Assembly (NCBI RefSeq): GCF_004963255.1
Contig: NZ_SUGA01000007.1
Location: 155,489 to 219,488 of the forward strand
Source of the DNA: Mesorhizobium sp.
GTDB taxonomy: Bacteria > Pseudomonadota > Alphaproteobacteria > Rhizobiales > Rhizobiaceae
DNA: 64,000 nt
Reading direction: 5' to 3'
Under the pieces are notes generated by a model. That model was not told the origin of the DNA and searched no databases. It was given only the letters and a program-made list of their open reading frames with translations. Positions 52,302 through 60,653 of the stretch are shown piece after piece. The position numbers and the translations under genes were made by a program. Within the stretch, counting starts at the first letter, position 1. Every line of letters starts with the position of its first letter.

Positions 52302-53768
52302 ATGGCAAGAACCCAGCTCAACCTCGCCGCTCATGTCGTCCGGCTCGAAAGCCAGACCGATTTTGCCGGCTGGCGCGATGCCGCGCGCCGGCTGGCGACG
52401 AACGATATTCCGCCGGAAGATGTCGCGTGGCACGTCGAACCGGATCGCGAAGATGGCGCCAGCGAATTGCCGGCTGCGCAAGCCGATGCGCGACTGGTCG
52501 TGCCGCGCGACTTCATCGAGCGCGCCGAGACGGTCATCTGCCACAATGACCCCGAGCGCTTCGGCTTTCTCTACCGGCTGCTCTGGCGGTTGCGTTCCGA
52601 GCCGAGGCTGCTTTCGATCGCGACCGATCCCGACATCCGGCGGCTGGAGACTATGGAGAAGGCGGTGCACCGCGACATCCATAAGATGCGCGCCTTCGTG
52701 CGTTTCCGGAAGATCGGCGAAGGCGCGGAGGAGCGCTATGTCGCGTGGTTCGAGCCCGACCATTACATCGTCGAGCGCAATGCCGATTTCTTCGTGCGCC
52801 GGTTCACCGGGATGCGCTGGACGATCCTGACCCCGCATGCCTCGGCCGACTGGGACGGCGAGAGGCTGGCGATGGGGGCGGGTGCGGCCAAGCGCGACGC
52901 GCCGGCGGAAGACGATGCCGAGGCGCTGTGGCGGACCTATTTCGAAAACATCTTCAACCCGGCCCGCCTCAAGGTGAAGGCGATGCAGAAGGAGATGCCG
53001 AAGAAATATTGGCGGAACCTTCCCGAGGCCTCGCTCATTCCAGATTTGATAGCAGGAGCGGATAAAGCCGCATCAGACATGATCGCCCGGATGCCAACCA
53101 GCCCAGCACCGCACCATGCCAAGGTGAAAGCCAAGCACTGGCCTACGCCCGAGCCGTCCGATGTGGTGGCGCCCGAGGCCGACGATATTCCGGAGCTGCG
53201 CGACGAGGCGAAAGGCTGCCGCCGCTGCCCGCTCTGGCGCGACGCGACGCAGACCGTCTTCGGCGAGGGACCGGAGAACGCCGATGTGATCTTCGTCGGC
53301 GAGCAGCCCGGCGACCAGGAGGACCTGGCCGGCAAACCGTTCGTCGGGCCGGCGGGCAAGGTGTTCGACAGCATCCTGGACGACGCCGCAATCGATCGCC
53401 GCAAGGTCTATGTGACCAATGCGGTGAAACACTTCAAATTCGAGCCGCGCGGCAAAAGGCGCATCCACTCCAAGCCCAATGCCGGGGAGATCCAGGCCTG
53501 CCGCTGGTGGCTGGACAAGGAGCTCGACCTGATCAAGCCCAACCTCGTGGTGGCACTCGGCGCGACGGCGGCGCAGTCGCTGCTCGGCAAGGCGGTGCCG
53601 ATCACCAAGATGCGCGGCGACGTGGTCGAGCGCGAGGATGGCTTGCGCGTGTTCCTGACCATCCATCCGTCCTTCATCCTGCGCATCCGGGAGCAGGAGG
53701 ACAAGGAGGCCGAGCGGGAGCGGTTCTTGCAGGATATGCGGAAGGTCAAGCAGCTGATGGGCGCTTAG
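52302..53768 (+). CDS. UdgX family uracil-DNA-binding protein with N-terminal TIGR03915 domain
   Basis: The 488-residue protein joins two parts. Residues 1-250 match the DUF4130/TIGR03915 domain that partners the radical SAM protein (CHNDPERFGFLYRLLWRL, ETMEKAVHRDIHKMRAFVRFR, YVAWFEPDHYIVERNADFFVRRF). Residues 300-488 are a UdgX uracil-DNA glycosylase-like domain: Cys306 and Cys309 (GCRRCPL), motif GEQPGDQEDLAGKPFVGPAGK, and the insert KRRIH with His389. That His crosslinks covalently to the deoxyribose after uracil release in characterised UdgX. Another Cys (IQACRWW) completes part of the iron-sulphur site. It starts two bases after the radical SAM stop. Confidence 0.93.
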   Translation: MARTQLNLAAHVVRLESQTDFAGWRDAARRLATNDIPPEDVAWHVEPDREDGASELPAAQADARLVVPRDFIERAETVICHNDPERFGFLYRLLWRLRSEPRLLSIATDPDIRRLETMEKAVHRDIHKMRAFVRFRKIGEGAEERYVAWFEPDHYIVERNADFFVRRFTGMRWTILTPHASADWDGERLAMGAGAAKRDAPAEDDAEALWRTYFENIFNPARLKVKAMQKEMPKKYWRNLPEASLIPDLIAGADKAASDMIARMPTSPAPHHAKVKAKHWPTPEPSDVVAPEADDIPELRDEAKGCRRCPLWRDATQTVFGEGPENADVIFVGEQPGDQEDLAGKPFVGPAGKVFDSILDDAAIDRRKVYVTNAVKHFKFEPRGKRRIHSKPNAGEIQACRWWLDKELDLIKPNLVVALGATAAQSLLGKAVPITKMRGDVVEREDGLRVFLTIHPSFILRIREQEDKEAERERFLQDMRKVKQLMGA

Positions 53769-53806
53769 GCAGTATTGATCTTCAACACTGCCCGGCCGAG
53801 CCAAGT

Positions 53807-55081
53807 CTACCTAACCAGAATCGCCCTCAGATCATTAACATTCGTGCCGGTTGGCCCCGGCACGAACAGGTCGCCAACCGCATTGAACGCCGTCCAGGCG
53901 TTGTTGCCGGCGAGCATTGCCTTGGCGTCGACGCCTGCTGCGCGCATGCGCGCAATGGTCGAGCCGTCGGCGAAGGCGCCGGCATTGTTTTCCGAGCCGT
54001 CTATTCCGTCGGTGTCGGCGGCAAGTGCATGAATGCCCTCGACGCCATCGATGCCGATGGCGAAGGCGAGCAGGAATTCGGAATTGCGGCCGCCCTTGCC
54101 CTTTATGCCGTCAACGGGGGCCCGCAAGGTGACGGTCGTCTCGCCTCCGGACAGGATCAGCACGGGCTTCTTGAAGGGACGGTTGCGGGTCGCCACCTCG
54201 CGCGCGATCGCGGCATGGACGCCGCCGACCTCGCGCGCCTCGCCCTCGATCACATCCGACAGGATGACGGCCTCGATGCCTTGCCGCTTCGCTTCGGCGG
54301 CGGCGGCTTCGAGCGACACGCCCGCCGAGGCGGTCAGATGCACCTCGTTGCCGGCAAAGCGCGGATCGTCGGGACGAGGCGCGTCGGCGGCAGGCGAATT
54401 GATATGCGCCATGACCGAAGCCGGAAGCTTCATGCCATAGGCGGCGATCGAGGCCAGAGCATCCGCGCGGCTGCCGGTGTCGGGCACGGTCGGCCCCGAG
54501 GCGACCAGCGCCGGATTGTCGCCCGGTATGTCGGAAACGACCAGGGACACCACGCGCGCCGGATGCGCGGCTGCGGCAAGCCGTCCGCCCTTGATGGTCG
54601 AGACATGCTTGCGGATGGTGTTCATCGCCGCAATCGGCGCGCCGGAGGCGAGCAGCGCCTCGTTGACGGCGATCTCGTCGGCCAAGGTAAGGCCCGGAGC
54701 GGGAGACGGCAGCAGGGCCGAGCCGCCGCCGGAAATCAGCGCCACGATCAGGTCGTCCGAAGTCAGGCCCCGCACCTTCTCCAGCAGCCGGCGCGAGGCT
54801 TCGAGGCCGGCGGCATCCGGCACCGGGTGCGCCGCTTCGATGATCTCGATGCGCTCGCATCTGGCGCCATAGCCGTAGCGGGTGACGACAAGGCCATCGA
54901 TCGGGCCGTCCCAGACCTTCTCGAAGGCCGCCGCCATCTGCGCCGAGCCCTTTCCCGCGCCGATGACGATGGTGCGGCCCTTGGGCTTCGCCGGCAAATG
55001 ATTGCGGATCGTCTTTTCCGGGTCGGCGGCGGCGACGGCAGCGTTGAAGATCGAGGTGAGGAAGGTTTTTGGATCGGTCAT
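53807..55081 (-). CDS. Glycerate 2-kinase / MOFRL family protein
   Basis: The 424-residue protein has the DUF4147 nucleotide-binding half (IVIGAGKGSAQMAAAFE, ALISGGGSALLPSPAPGLTLAD, NTIRKHVSTIKGGRLA) and the C-terminal MOFRL domain (LSGGETTVTLR, GRNSEFLLAFAI, DTDGIDGSE). Family members phosphorylate glycerate at C2; older names are TtuD and hydroxypyruvate reductase. ATG 55081 overlaps the stop of the UPF0303 gene (ATGA), so the two are co-translated. Confidence 0.92.
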   Translation of the reverse strand: MTDPKTFLTSIFNAAVAAADPEKTIRNHLPAKPKGRTIVIGAGKGSAQMAAAFEKVWDGPIDGLVVTRYGYGARCERIEIIEAAHPVPDAAGLEASRRLLEKVRGLTSDDLIVALISGGGSALLPSPAPGLTLADEIAVNEALLASGAPIAAMNTIRKHVSTIKGGRLAAAAHPARVVSLVVSDIPGDNPALVASGPTVPDTGSRADALASIAAYGMKLPASVMAHINSPAADAPRPDDPRFAGNEVHLTASAGVSLEAAAAEAKRQGIEAVILSDVIEGEAREVGGVHAAIAREVATRNRPFKKPVLILSGGETTVTLRAPVDGIKGKGGRNSEFLLAFAIGIDGVEGIHALAADTDGIDGSENNAGAFADGSTIARMRAAGVDAKAMLAGNNAWTAFNAVGDLFVPGPTGTNVNDLRAILVR

Positions 55082-55581
55082 TTGTCTTCCGGCGGCAATC
55101 TGAGCTTGCTCGCATCGACGCCCAGATGCGCGCAGATCGCATCGACCACGACACCATGATCCTCGCGCTCCGGCAGGCCCGAGACGGCGATGACGCCAAT
55201 GACCCCGGCCCCCTTGACCGTGACCGGAAAGCCGCCGCCCGCGAGCACGTAATCGGCGATGTCGAGCGCTTCGCCGATCTTGAAGGTGCGGTCGGGACGC
55301 TGCTGCTCCAGCACAAGGCGATAGGTGCTTCTCAGATAGCGCTTCACAACATTGATCTTGCGCCGCGCCCAGTCTTGATTGGAGGCGTTGGAGCCCGGCA
55401 TGGCGGCATAGAAGAGCGGCCGGTCGAAGGTCCTGATGTCGACGATGATCGGCAGGTCTTCGTTCAGCGCCCGATCCCTGATGGCGGAACCGATCGTGAA
55501 GGCGACGGCCTCGTCGAAGGCCGGGAAAACCAGCGTGGCTTCCTGTTTCTTGATCAGAGCGATGTCGTCGGCGGTGGCCAT
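55078..55581 (-). CDS. UPF0303 / HbpS-GlcG-like haem-degrading domain protein
   Basis: The 167-residue protein is a single domain of the HbpS/GlcG family (PF03928): FDEAVAFTIGSAIRDRA, DIRTFDRPLFYAAMPGSNASNQDWARRKINVVKRY and the terminal glycine-rich VLAGGGFPVTVKGAGVIGVIAVSGLPEREDHGVVVDAI. Relatives bind haem or occur with glycolate and glycerate genes, which fits the coupled glycerate kinase. ATG 55581 has AGGGGA upstream; the frame is open for another 19 codons. Confidence 0.87.
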   Translation of the reverse strand: MATADDIALIKKQEATLVFPAFDEAVAFTIGSAIRDRALNEDLPIIVDIRTFDRPLFYAAMPGSNASNQDWARRKINVVKRYLRSTYRLVLEQQRPDRTFKIGEALDIADYVLAGGGFPVTVKGAGVIGVIAVSGLPEREDHGVVVDAICAHLGVDASKLRLPPEDK

Positions 55582-55656
55582 GGCGTTTCCCCTGTCAATG
55601 TCGACGCACGCTTTGGCCGATGGCTGACGCGGGGTCAAGCGACCAGCGTATTTAAT

Positions 55657-56970
55657 CTATGCGACAATCGCGCTCTTCGCCGGACGGCCCGCAACATAGA
55701 CCTCGCGCACAACACGGTCGTCGCCCAGCGTCTGCAAGAGGAACAGCTCCTCAGCCAGCGTCTCCACCGTCTCCATCCTGAGCCGTATCGCCGGCGTGGC
55801 ATGGGCATCGAGCACGACGATGTCGGCATCGGTGCCCTCCTCCAGCGTGCCGACCTTGTCGGCCACCGACAGCGCCTCGGCGTTGCCGCGCGTCAATTGC
55901 CAGAAGGACTGGAACGGGTTCAGCTTCTCGCCGTTCAGCGCGATCACCTTGTAGCCCTCGTCCATGGTGCGCAGCATCGAATAGTTGGTGCCGCCGCCGA
56001 CATCGGTGGCGGCCGCAATCCGGAGCGGCTTCTCGCGCCGGCGATAGCGCTGGTAGTCGAACAGGCCGGAACCGAGGAAAAGATTGGAGGTCGGGCAGAA
56101 CACCGCGACCGAGCCCGAGTGCGACAGCGCATCCGCCTCGCGCTCCGACAGATGGATGCAGTGGCCGAACAGGCTCTTCTTGCCGAGCAGGCCGTAATGC
56201 TCATAGACGTCGGTGTAGTCGCGCGACCAGGGGTAAAGCTCCTGGGTGAAGGCGATCTCGGCGTGGTTCTCCGACAGATGCGTCTGCATGTGCAGGTCGG
56301 GATGCTCGCGGCAGAGCGCGCCGGCCATCTCCATCTGCTCGGGCGTCGAGGTGATGGCGAAGCGCGGCGTGATGGCATAGAGTTGGCGGCCCTTGCCGTG
56401 CCAGTCGGCAATCAGCGCCTTTGTATCGTCGTAGCCCGTCTGCGGCGTGTCGAGCACGCCATCCGGCGCGTTCCGGTCCATCATCACCTTGCCGGCGATG
56501 TTGAGCATGTTGCGCTCATGCGACTCGGCGAAGAAGGCTTCGGCGGAAGATTTGTGCACCGAGCAATAGGCGGCGACCGTCGTCGTGCCGTGCCGCAGCA
56601 TCTCGTCGAGGAACAGCCGCGCGATGCGGCGGCCATGCTGCGCGTTCTGGAACTTCGACTCTTCGGGAAAGGTGTACTTGTTCAGCCAGTCGAGCAGCTC
56701 GGCGCCGTAGGAGGCGATGATCTGCATCTGCGGCACGTGGACATGCGCGTCGAGGAAGCCCGGCAGGATGAGATGCGGACGATGGTCGATCGTCTCGACG
56801 CCTGTACCCGCCCTCTTCGCGACATCCGCATAGGAGCCGGCGGCGACGATCCCGCCATTGTCGATCAGCAGGGCGCCATCCTCCTCGTAGCGCCAGGCGG
56901 AATGGTCGTCGATCGTTTCGGGCCAGCGCAGGAAGGAGAGCGTGCGGCCGCGCAGAATTTTCGCTGTCAT
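55657..56970 (-). CDS. guaD: Guanine deaminase
   Basis: This amidohydrolase converts guanine to xanthine. The 437-residue protein has the metal-binding GFLDAHVHVPQ, the guanine deaminase block SYGAELLDWLNKYTFPEE, PRFAITSTPEQM, THLSENHAEI, FGHCIHL and the terminal metal Asp in AAATDVGGGTNYSML. It starts three bases after the stop of the urate oxidase gene, in the same operon, which places it in purine degradation. Confidence 0.95.
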   Translation of the reverse strand: MTAKILRGRTLSFLRWPETIDDHSAWRYEEDGALLIDNGGIVAAGSYADVAKRAGTGVETIDHRPHLILPGFLDAHVHVPQMQIIASYGAELLDWLNKYTFPEESKFQNAQHGRRIARLFLDEMLRHGTTTVAAYCSVHKSSAEAFFAESHERNMLNIAGKVMMDRNAPDGVLDTPQTGYDDTKALIADWHGKGRQLYAITPRFAITSTPEQMEMAGALCREHPDLHMQTHLSENHAEIAFTQELYPWSRDYTDVYEHYGLLGKKSLFGHCIHLSEREADALSHSGSVAVFCPTSNLFLGSGLFDYQRYRRREKPLRIAAATDVGGGTNYSMLRTMDEGYKVIALNGEKLNPFQSFWQLTRGNAEALSVADKVGTLEEGTDADIVVLDAHATPAIRLRMETVETLAEELFLLQTLGDDRVVREVYVAGRPAKSAIVA

Positions 56971-56972
56971 GC

Positions 56973-58199
56973 TTACTTTCCGGCGCCTTCGAACCAGGCG
57001 ACCAGAAGGGCCCGTTCCTGGTCGGTGATCTGGGTGACGTTGGCGGGCGGCATGGCATGCGCCCGGCCGGCCTGGATGTAGATCTCGCGCGCATGCTCGG
57101 CGATGCGCTCGTCGGTGTCGAGCAGCACGCCCTTCGGCGCATGGTAAATTCCTTCATAGACCGGCTCTTCCGTATGGCACATGGAGCAGCGGCCGAGCAC
57201 GGTGTCGCGCACCGCCGGGAAATGGGCCGAGGCGATGTAGACCTGAGCGGCGGCGGAGGCGGCGGAGGTCTTCGGCTCGCCGGTCAGCACCTTCGGCACG
57301 GTCGACAGCCAGATGATGATCATGAACAGCACGGCAGCACCCAGCCAGGTCCAGGTCGGGTTGCCTTTGCGAGCGTGCACCGTGTTGAAATAGTGCCGGA
57401 TCAGCACGCCGATGATGAAGACCAGCGAGGCGATAACCCAGTTGAACTGCGTGCCGAAGGCCAGCGGGTAGTGGTTTGACAGCATCAGAAACAGAACCGG
57501 CAAGGTCAGATAGTTGTTGTGCAGCGAGCGCTGCTTGGCGATTTTCCCGTATTTCGGGTCCGGTTTGCGGCCGGCGATCAGGTCGGCGACGACGATCTTC
57601 TGGTTGGGGATGATGACCATGAAGACATTGGCCGACATGATCGTGGCGGTGATGGCGCCGAGATGCAGGAAGGCGGCGCGGCCGGTGAAGAGATGCGTCA
57701 GCCCCCAGGCGATGAAGACCAGCACGCAATAGAGCACCAGCATGAGGCCGGTGTCGCTCTTGCCCAGCGGTGAGCGGCAGAGCAGGTCGTAGACGATCCA
57801 GCCGACACCGATGGTGGCCAGCGACAGAAGGATGCCGACCGGCACCGAGATGTTGAGCACGTTCGGGTCGATCAGGAAGAGATCAGCGCCGGCGTAGTAG
57901 ACGACGCAAAGCATGGCGAAGCCCGAGAGCCAGGTGGCGTAGGATTCCCATTTGAACCAGGTGAGGTGCTCAGGCATCTCGGCCGGCGCCACCAGATATT
58001 TTTGGATGTGGTAGAAGCCGCCGCCATGCACCTGCCACTCCTCGCCGAAGGCGCCGGCGGGCAGGCCGGGACGCTGGCGCAGCCCAAGGTCGAGGGCAAC
58101 GAAATAGAAGGACGAGCCGATCCAGGCGATGCCGGTGATGACATGCAGCCAGCGGACCGCAAAACTCAGCCAGTCCCAGAAAATCGCGAAATCCGTCAT
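56973..58199 (-). CDS. puuD: Membrane urate oxidase PuuD with C-terminal cytochrome c domain
   Basis: The 408-residue protein has about eight membrane segments (starting WLSFAVRWLHVITGIAWIGSSFYFVALD) and a C-terminal cytochrome c domain with the haem motif CSMCH (Cys338-His342) and a distal MPP Met. This is the membrane-bound urate hydroxylase that passes electrons to the respiratory chain instead of making H2O2. The next gene encodes guanine deaminase; a LysR regulator is divergent. The product 5-hydroxyisourate needs HIU hydrolase and OHCU decarboxylase, neither of which is in the window. Confidence 0.95.
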   Translation of the reverse strand: MTDFAIFWDWLSFAVRWLHVITGIAWIGSSFYFVALDLGLRQRPGLPAGAFGEEWQVHGGGFYHIQKYLVAPAEMPEHLTWFKWESYATWLSGFAMLCVVYYAGADLFLIDPNVLNISVPVGILLSLATIGVGWIVYDLLCRSPLGKSDTGLMLVLYCVLVFIAWGLTHLFTGRAAFLHLGAITATIMSANVFMVIIPNQKIVVADLIAGRKPDPKYGKIAKQRSLHNNYLTLPVLFLMLSNHYPLAFGTQFNWVIASLVFIIGVLIRHYFNTVHARKGNPTWTWLGAAVLFMIIIWLSTVPKVLTGEPKTSAASAAAQVYIASAHFPAVRDTVLGRCSMCHTEEPVYEGIYHAPKGVLLDTDERIAEHAREIYIQAGRAHAMPPANVTQITDQERALLVAWFEGAGK

Positions 58200-58339
58200 T
58201 GCACTCGTCCCTGCCGATGAGAGCGACTTTACGGTCTGGCGCGCAAACGAAAAGAGGCGAGGTGCGCGATGACTTTCAAAAAAAAATGGAAAATACTAGG
58301 CTCGCCCCTTCGCAGCCGTTTAAGAGCCACGAACCTCGC

Positions 58340-59260
58340 ATGGCCTATCTCGACAACATCGCCGTTTTCGTCCGCGTCGTCGAGCTCGGCAATCTGTCGG
58401 CGGCGGGGCGCGACATGCGTATTTCGCCGGCGGTGGCCTCCAATCGCATCAAGGAGTTGGAAAAGCACCTGGGCGTCAGGCTGTTCAATCGCACGACCCG
58501 CCAATTGATGCCGACCGAGCACGGCACGGTGTTCTACACCGGCGCCAAGCAGGTGCTGGACGCCATCACCGAGGCGGAAGCCGCGGTCGCGGCGCTTTCC
58601 GGCCAGCCGCGCGGGACCATCAGGGTTACGGCGCCGCTCGGCCTCGGACGGCGGCTGATCGCTTCCGGTATCCCGGATTTCCACGACAAATATCCAGACA
58701 TCGAGGTGCGGCTCAGGCTCTCCGACCACAATGTCGACATCATGAAGGAAGGCATCGACGTCGCCTTCCGCCTCGGCATCATCGAGGATTCCAGCCTCAG
58801 GATGCGCGGCATCATGGAATGCGAGCGCGTGCTGGTGGCGGCGCCGAAATATCTGGAAGCGCGCGGCGAGCCCGCCGAACCGCAGGAACTGGTCGGCAGG
58901 AAGCACGACTGCCTGATGCTGCGCTATGCCGGCGCGCGCGAATATGTCTGGACGCTGCAGACGCCGAGCGGCCAGCAGAAGTTCGAGGTGCACGGCCCTT
59001 ACGACACAGACGACGGCGACGTGCTGACCGGCTGGGCGCTGTCGGGCCGCGGCATCATCAACAAGCCGCGTTTCGAGGTGGAACCCTTCATCCGCGACCG
59101 CCGGCTGAAGGTCATCCTGCCCCAGACGCCGCCGACGCCGGTGCAGTTCGCCGCCGTCTATCCGCACAAGAAGCTGCAGGACCCGAAGGTGCGGCTGCTG
59201 CTCGACTTCATGGCCGAGCGCTGCCAGCGGCTGATCAAGGATATCCTGGCGGGGAAGTAA
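58340..59260 (+). CDS. LysR family transcriptional regulator
   Basis: The 306-residue protein has the N-terminal winged helix (VFVRVVELGNLSAAGRDMRISPAVASNRIKELEKHLGVRLFNRTTRQLMPTEHG) and a type 2 periplasmic-binding-like effector domain. It is divergent from puuD-guaD with 140 bp between, so it probably responds to a purine or its breakdown product and controls that operon. The start is taken at ATG 58340, the usual position before the helix; an ATG at 58287 would add 18 residues. Confidence 0.92.
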   Translation: MAYLDNIAVFVRVVELGNLSAAGRDMRISPAVASNRIKELEKHLGVRLFNRTTRQLMPTEHGTVFYTGAKQVLDAITEAEAAVAALSGQPRGTIRVTAPLGLGRRLIASGIPDFHDKYPDIEVRLRLSDHNVDIMKEGIDVAFRLGIIEDSSLRMRGIMECERVLVAAPKYLEARGEPAEPQELVGRKHDCLMLRYAGAREYVWTLQTPSGQQKFEVHGPYDTDDGDVLTGWALSGRGIINKPRFEVEPFIRDRRLKVILPQTPPTPVQFAAVYPHKKLQDPKVRLLLDFMAERCQRLIKDILAGK

Positions 59261-59320
59261 GGGACCGGCAGCGTTGCGTCGCGGTTGGCCGAAGCCTCCG
59301 TGACGTCGTCATCCACGGGC

Positions 59321-59466
59321 GGAGCGACGCGTAGCGGCGCGCAGACCCGAGGATCCATTCCGTGACCTTCGACGTGGGGCGCAGCGGAGCAGATTCTGCT
59401 TCGTTGGGCGGCGCCTCGACGTCACGGAATGGATTCTATGGTCTGCGCCGCGTCGCTTCGCTCCTT
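59321..59466. repeat. Nested palindromic element (about 146 bp) in a 430-bp gene-free space
   Basis: Three nested inverted pairs share a centre: GGAGCGACGCG/CGCGTCGC..GCTCC outside, GCGCAGACC (59339-59347)/GGTCTGCGC (59440-59448), and ATCCATTCCGTGAC (59353-59366)/GTCACGGAATGGAT (59421-59434) inside. The remaining space to 59690 shows no gene; it must hold the promoter of the monooxygenase operon. Confidence 0.85.
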
Positions 59467-59690
59467 GCTCCGCCATAGAATGACGGCCGCGAGGAGGGTT
59501 CGCAGCTAATCGCCGAAGCATGTGGCCGCCAACACGACATTCGGGCCAATGCCTCTGCCTCGATGCAGTCGACGGCTGGTCGGCATATGACAGCCTCGTG
59601 GCCCACTCGATCCCGTTGCCATGCGCGAAGAGGGGCCTAGGTTGGTGACCAGACGTCTGCCCGATTTCAGGGCAGCCGAAGGGCCGCCAC

Positions 59691-60653
59691 ATGCATCTCG
59701 CCGTTTCGCTGAACATTGCCGCCGAGGGAAAAGACATCCTGGACTTCGGCCAGATCAGCGCGTTCGTACGGCAGGCGGAAGCGGCCGGTGTGGATATGGT
59801 CATCATTTCCGACGCCGCCGGGGAGCCGTCAACCAGCCCATTCGAAGCGACGACGCTGCTGGCGGCTCTGGCAGCCGTGACCGACAGGATCGGGCTGGTG
59901 GCCGGCGCCTCGATGCTCGCGCACCAGCCCTACAATCTGGCGCGACGGTTTGCGTCGCTCGACATCATCAGCCATGGCCGCATCGGCTGGAATGCCACGC
60001 TGTGGCAAAACCCGCGCGAGGCGGCGAATTTCAGCCGCCCGGAAGGTTTCTCCGACGAGGATTTTCGCCGACGCGCGGAGGAATATATCGGCATCGTCCA
60101 AAAACTATGGCAGGGCTGGGATGCGGACGCCTTGCTGTTCGACAAGGCAGGCGGCCGGTTCCACGATCCCGACAAGATGCATGTTCTCGACCACGAGGGC
60201 GAGTTCTTCTCGGTGCGCGGACCGCTCAATGTGGCGCGCTCGCCACAAGACACGCCTGTGCTGGTCATGTCTGGCTTAGACGAGGCCGACCGCGACTTCG
60301 CGAGCCGCGTCGCCGACGTCATTCTGATCGCGGAACAATCGGTCGAGGCCGCCAATGCTGCGACCGCCGATTTGAGACGCCGGGCGCTTGCCGCCGACCG
60401 CAAACCGGAAGGCGTGAAGGTGCTGTTGACGATCGCCATCGAATCCGAGCCGCCTATCGACAGGTTTCGAAGCTTGCTGGTCTCGGTCGGCTGTGACGGC
60501 TTCAATTTTGTTTTGCCGGCTGATGTCGCGGCGCTTCAGAATTTTACCGACCGCGTTTTGCCGGAGCTCCAGCCCCACGGCCTCGCCGGCCAGGGCCAGC
60601 AAGGCACGACGCTGCGCGCCCGTCTTGGCCTCGGCACAGGAGGCGCAAAATGA
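59691..60653 (+). CDS. LLM class flavin-dependent oxidoreductase
   Basis: The 320-residue TIM-barrel protein belongs to the luciferase-like monooxygenases: AVTDRIGLVAGASMLAHQPYNLARRFASLDIISHGRIGWNATLW. It is shorter than the 440-residue NtaA type and lacks some of the C-terminal part. It needs FMNH2 from a separate reductase, none of which is adjacent. Its stop overlaps the next start (ATGA), so the two monooxygenases are probably made together, perhaps as a hetero-oligomer. The start ATG 59691 has AAGGG upstream. Confidence 0.87.
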   Translation: MHLAVSLNIAAEGKDILDFGQISAFVRQAEAAGVDMVIISDAAGEPSTSPFEATTLLAALAAVTDRIGLVAGASMLAHQPYNLARRFASLDIISHGRIGWNATLWQNPREAANFSRPEGFSDEDFRRRAEEYIGIVQKLWQGWDADALLFDKAGGRFHDPDKMHVLDHEGEFFSVRGPLNVARSPQDTPVLVMSGLDEADRDFASRVADVILIAEQSVEAANAATADLRRRALAADRKPEGVKVLLTIAIESEPPIDRFRSLLVSVGCDGFNFVLPADVAALQNFTDRVLPELQPHGLAGQGQQGTTLRARLGLGTGGAK

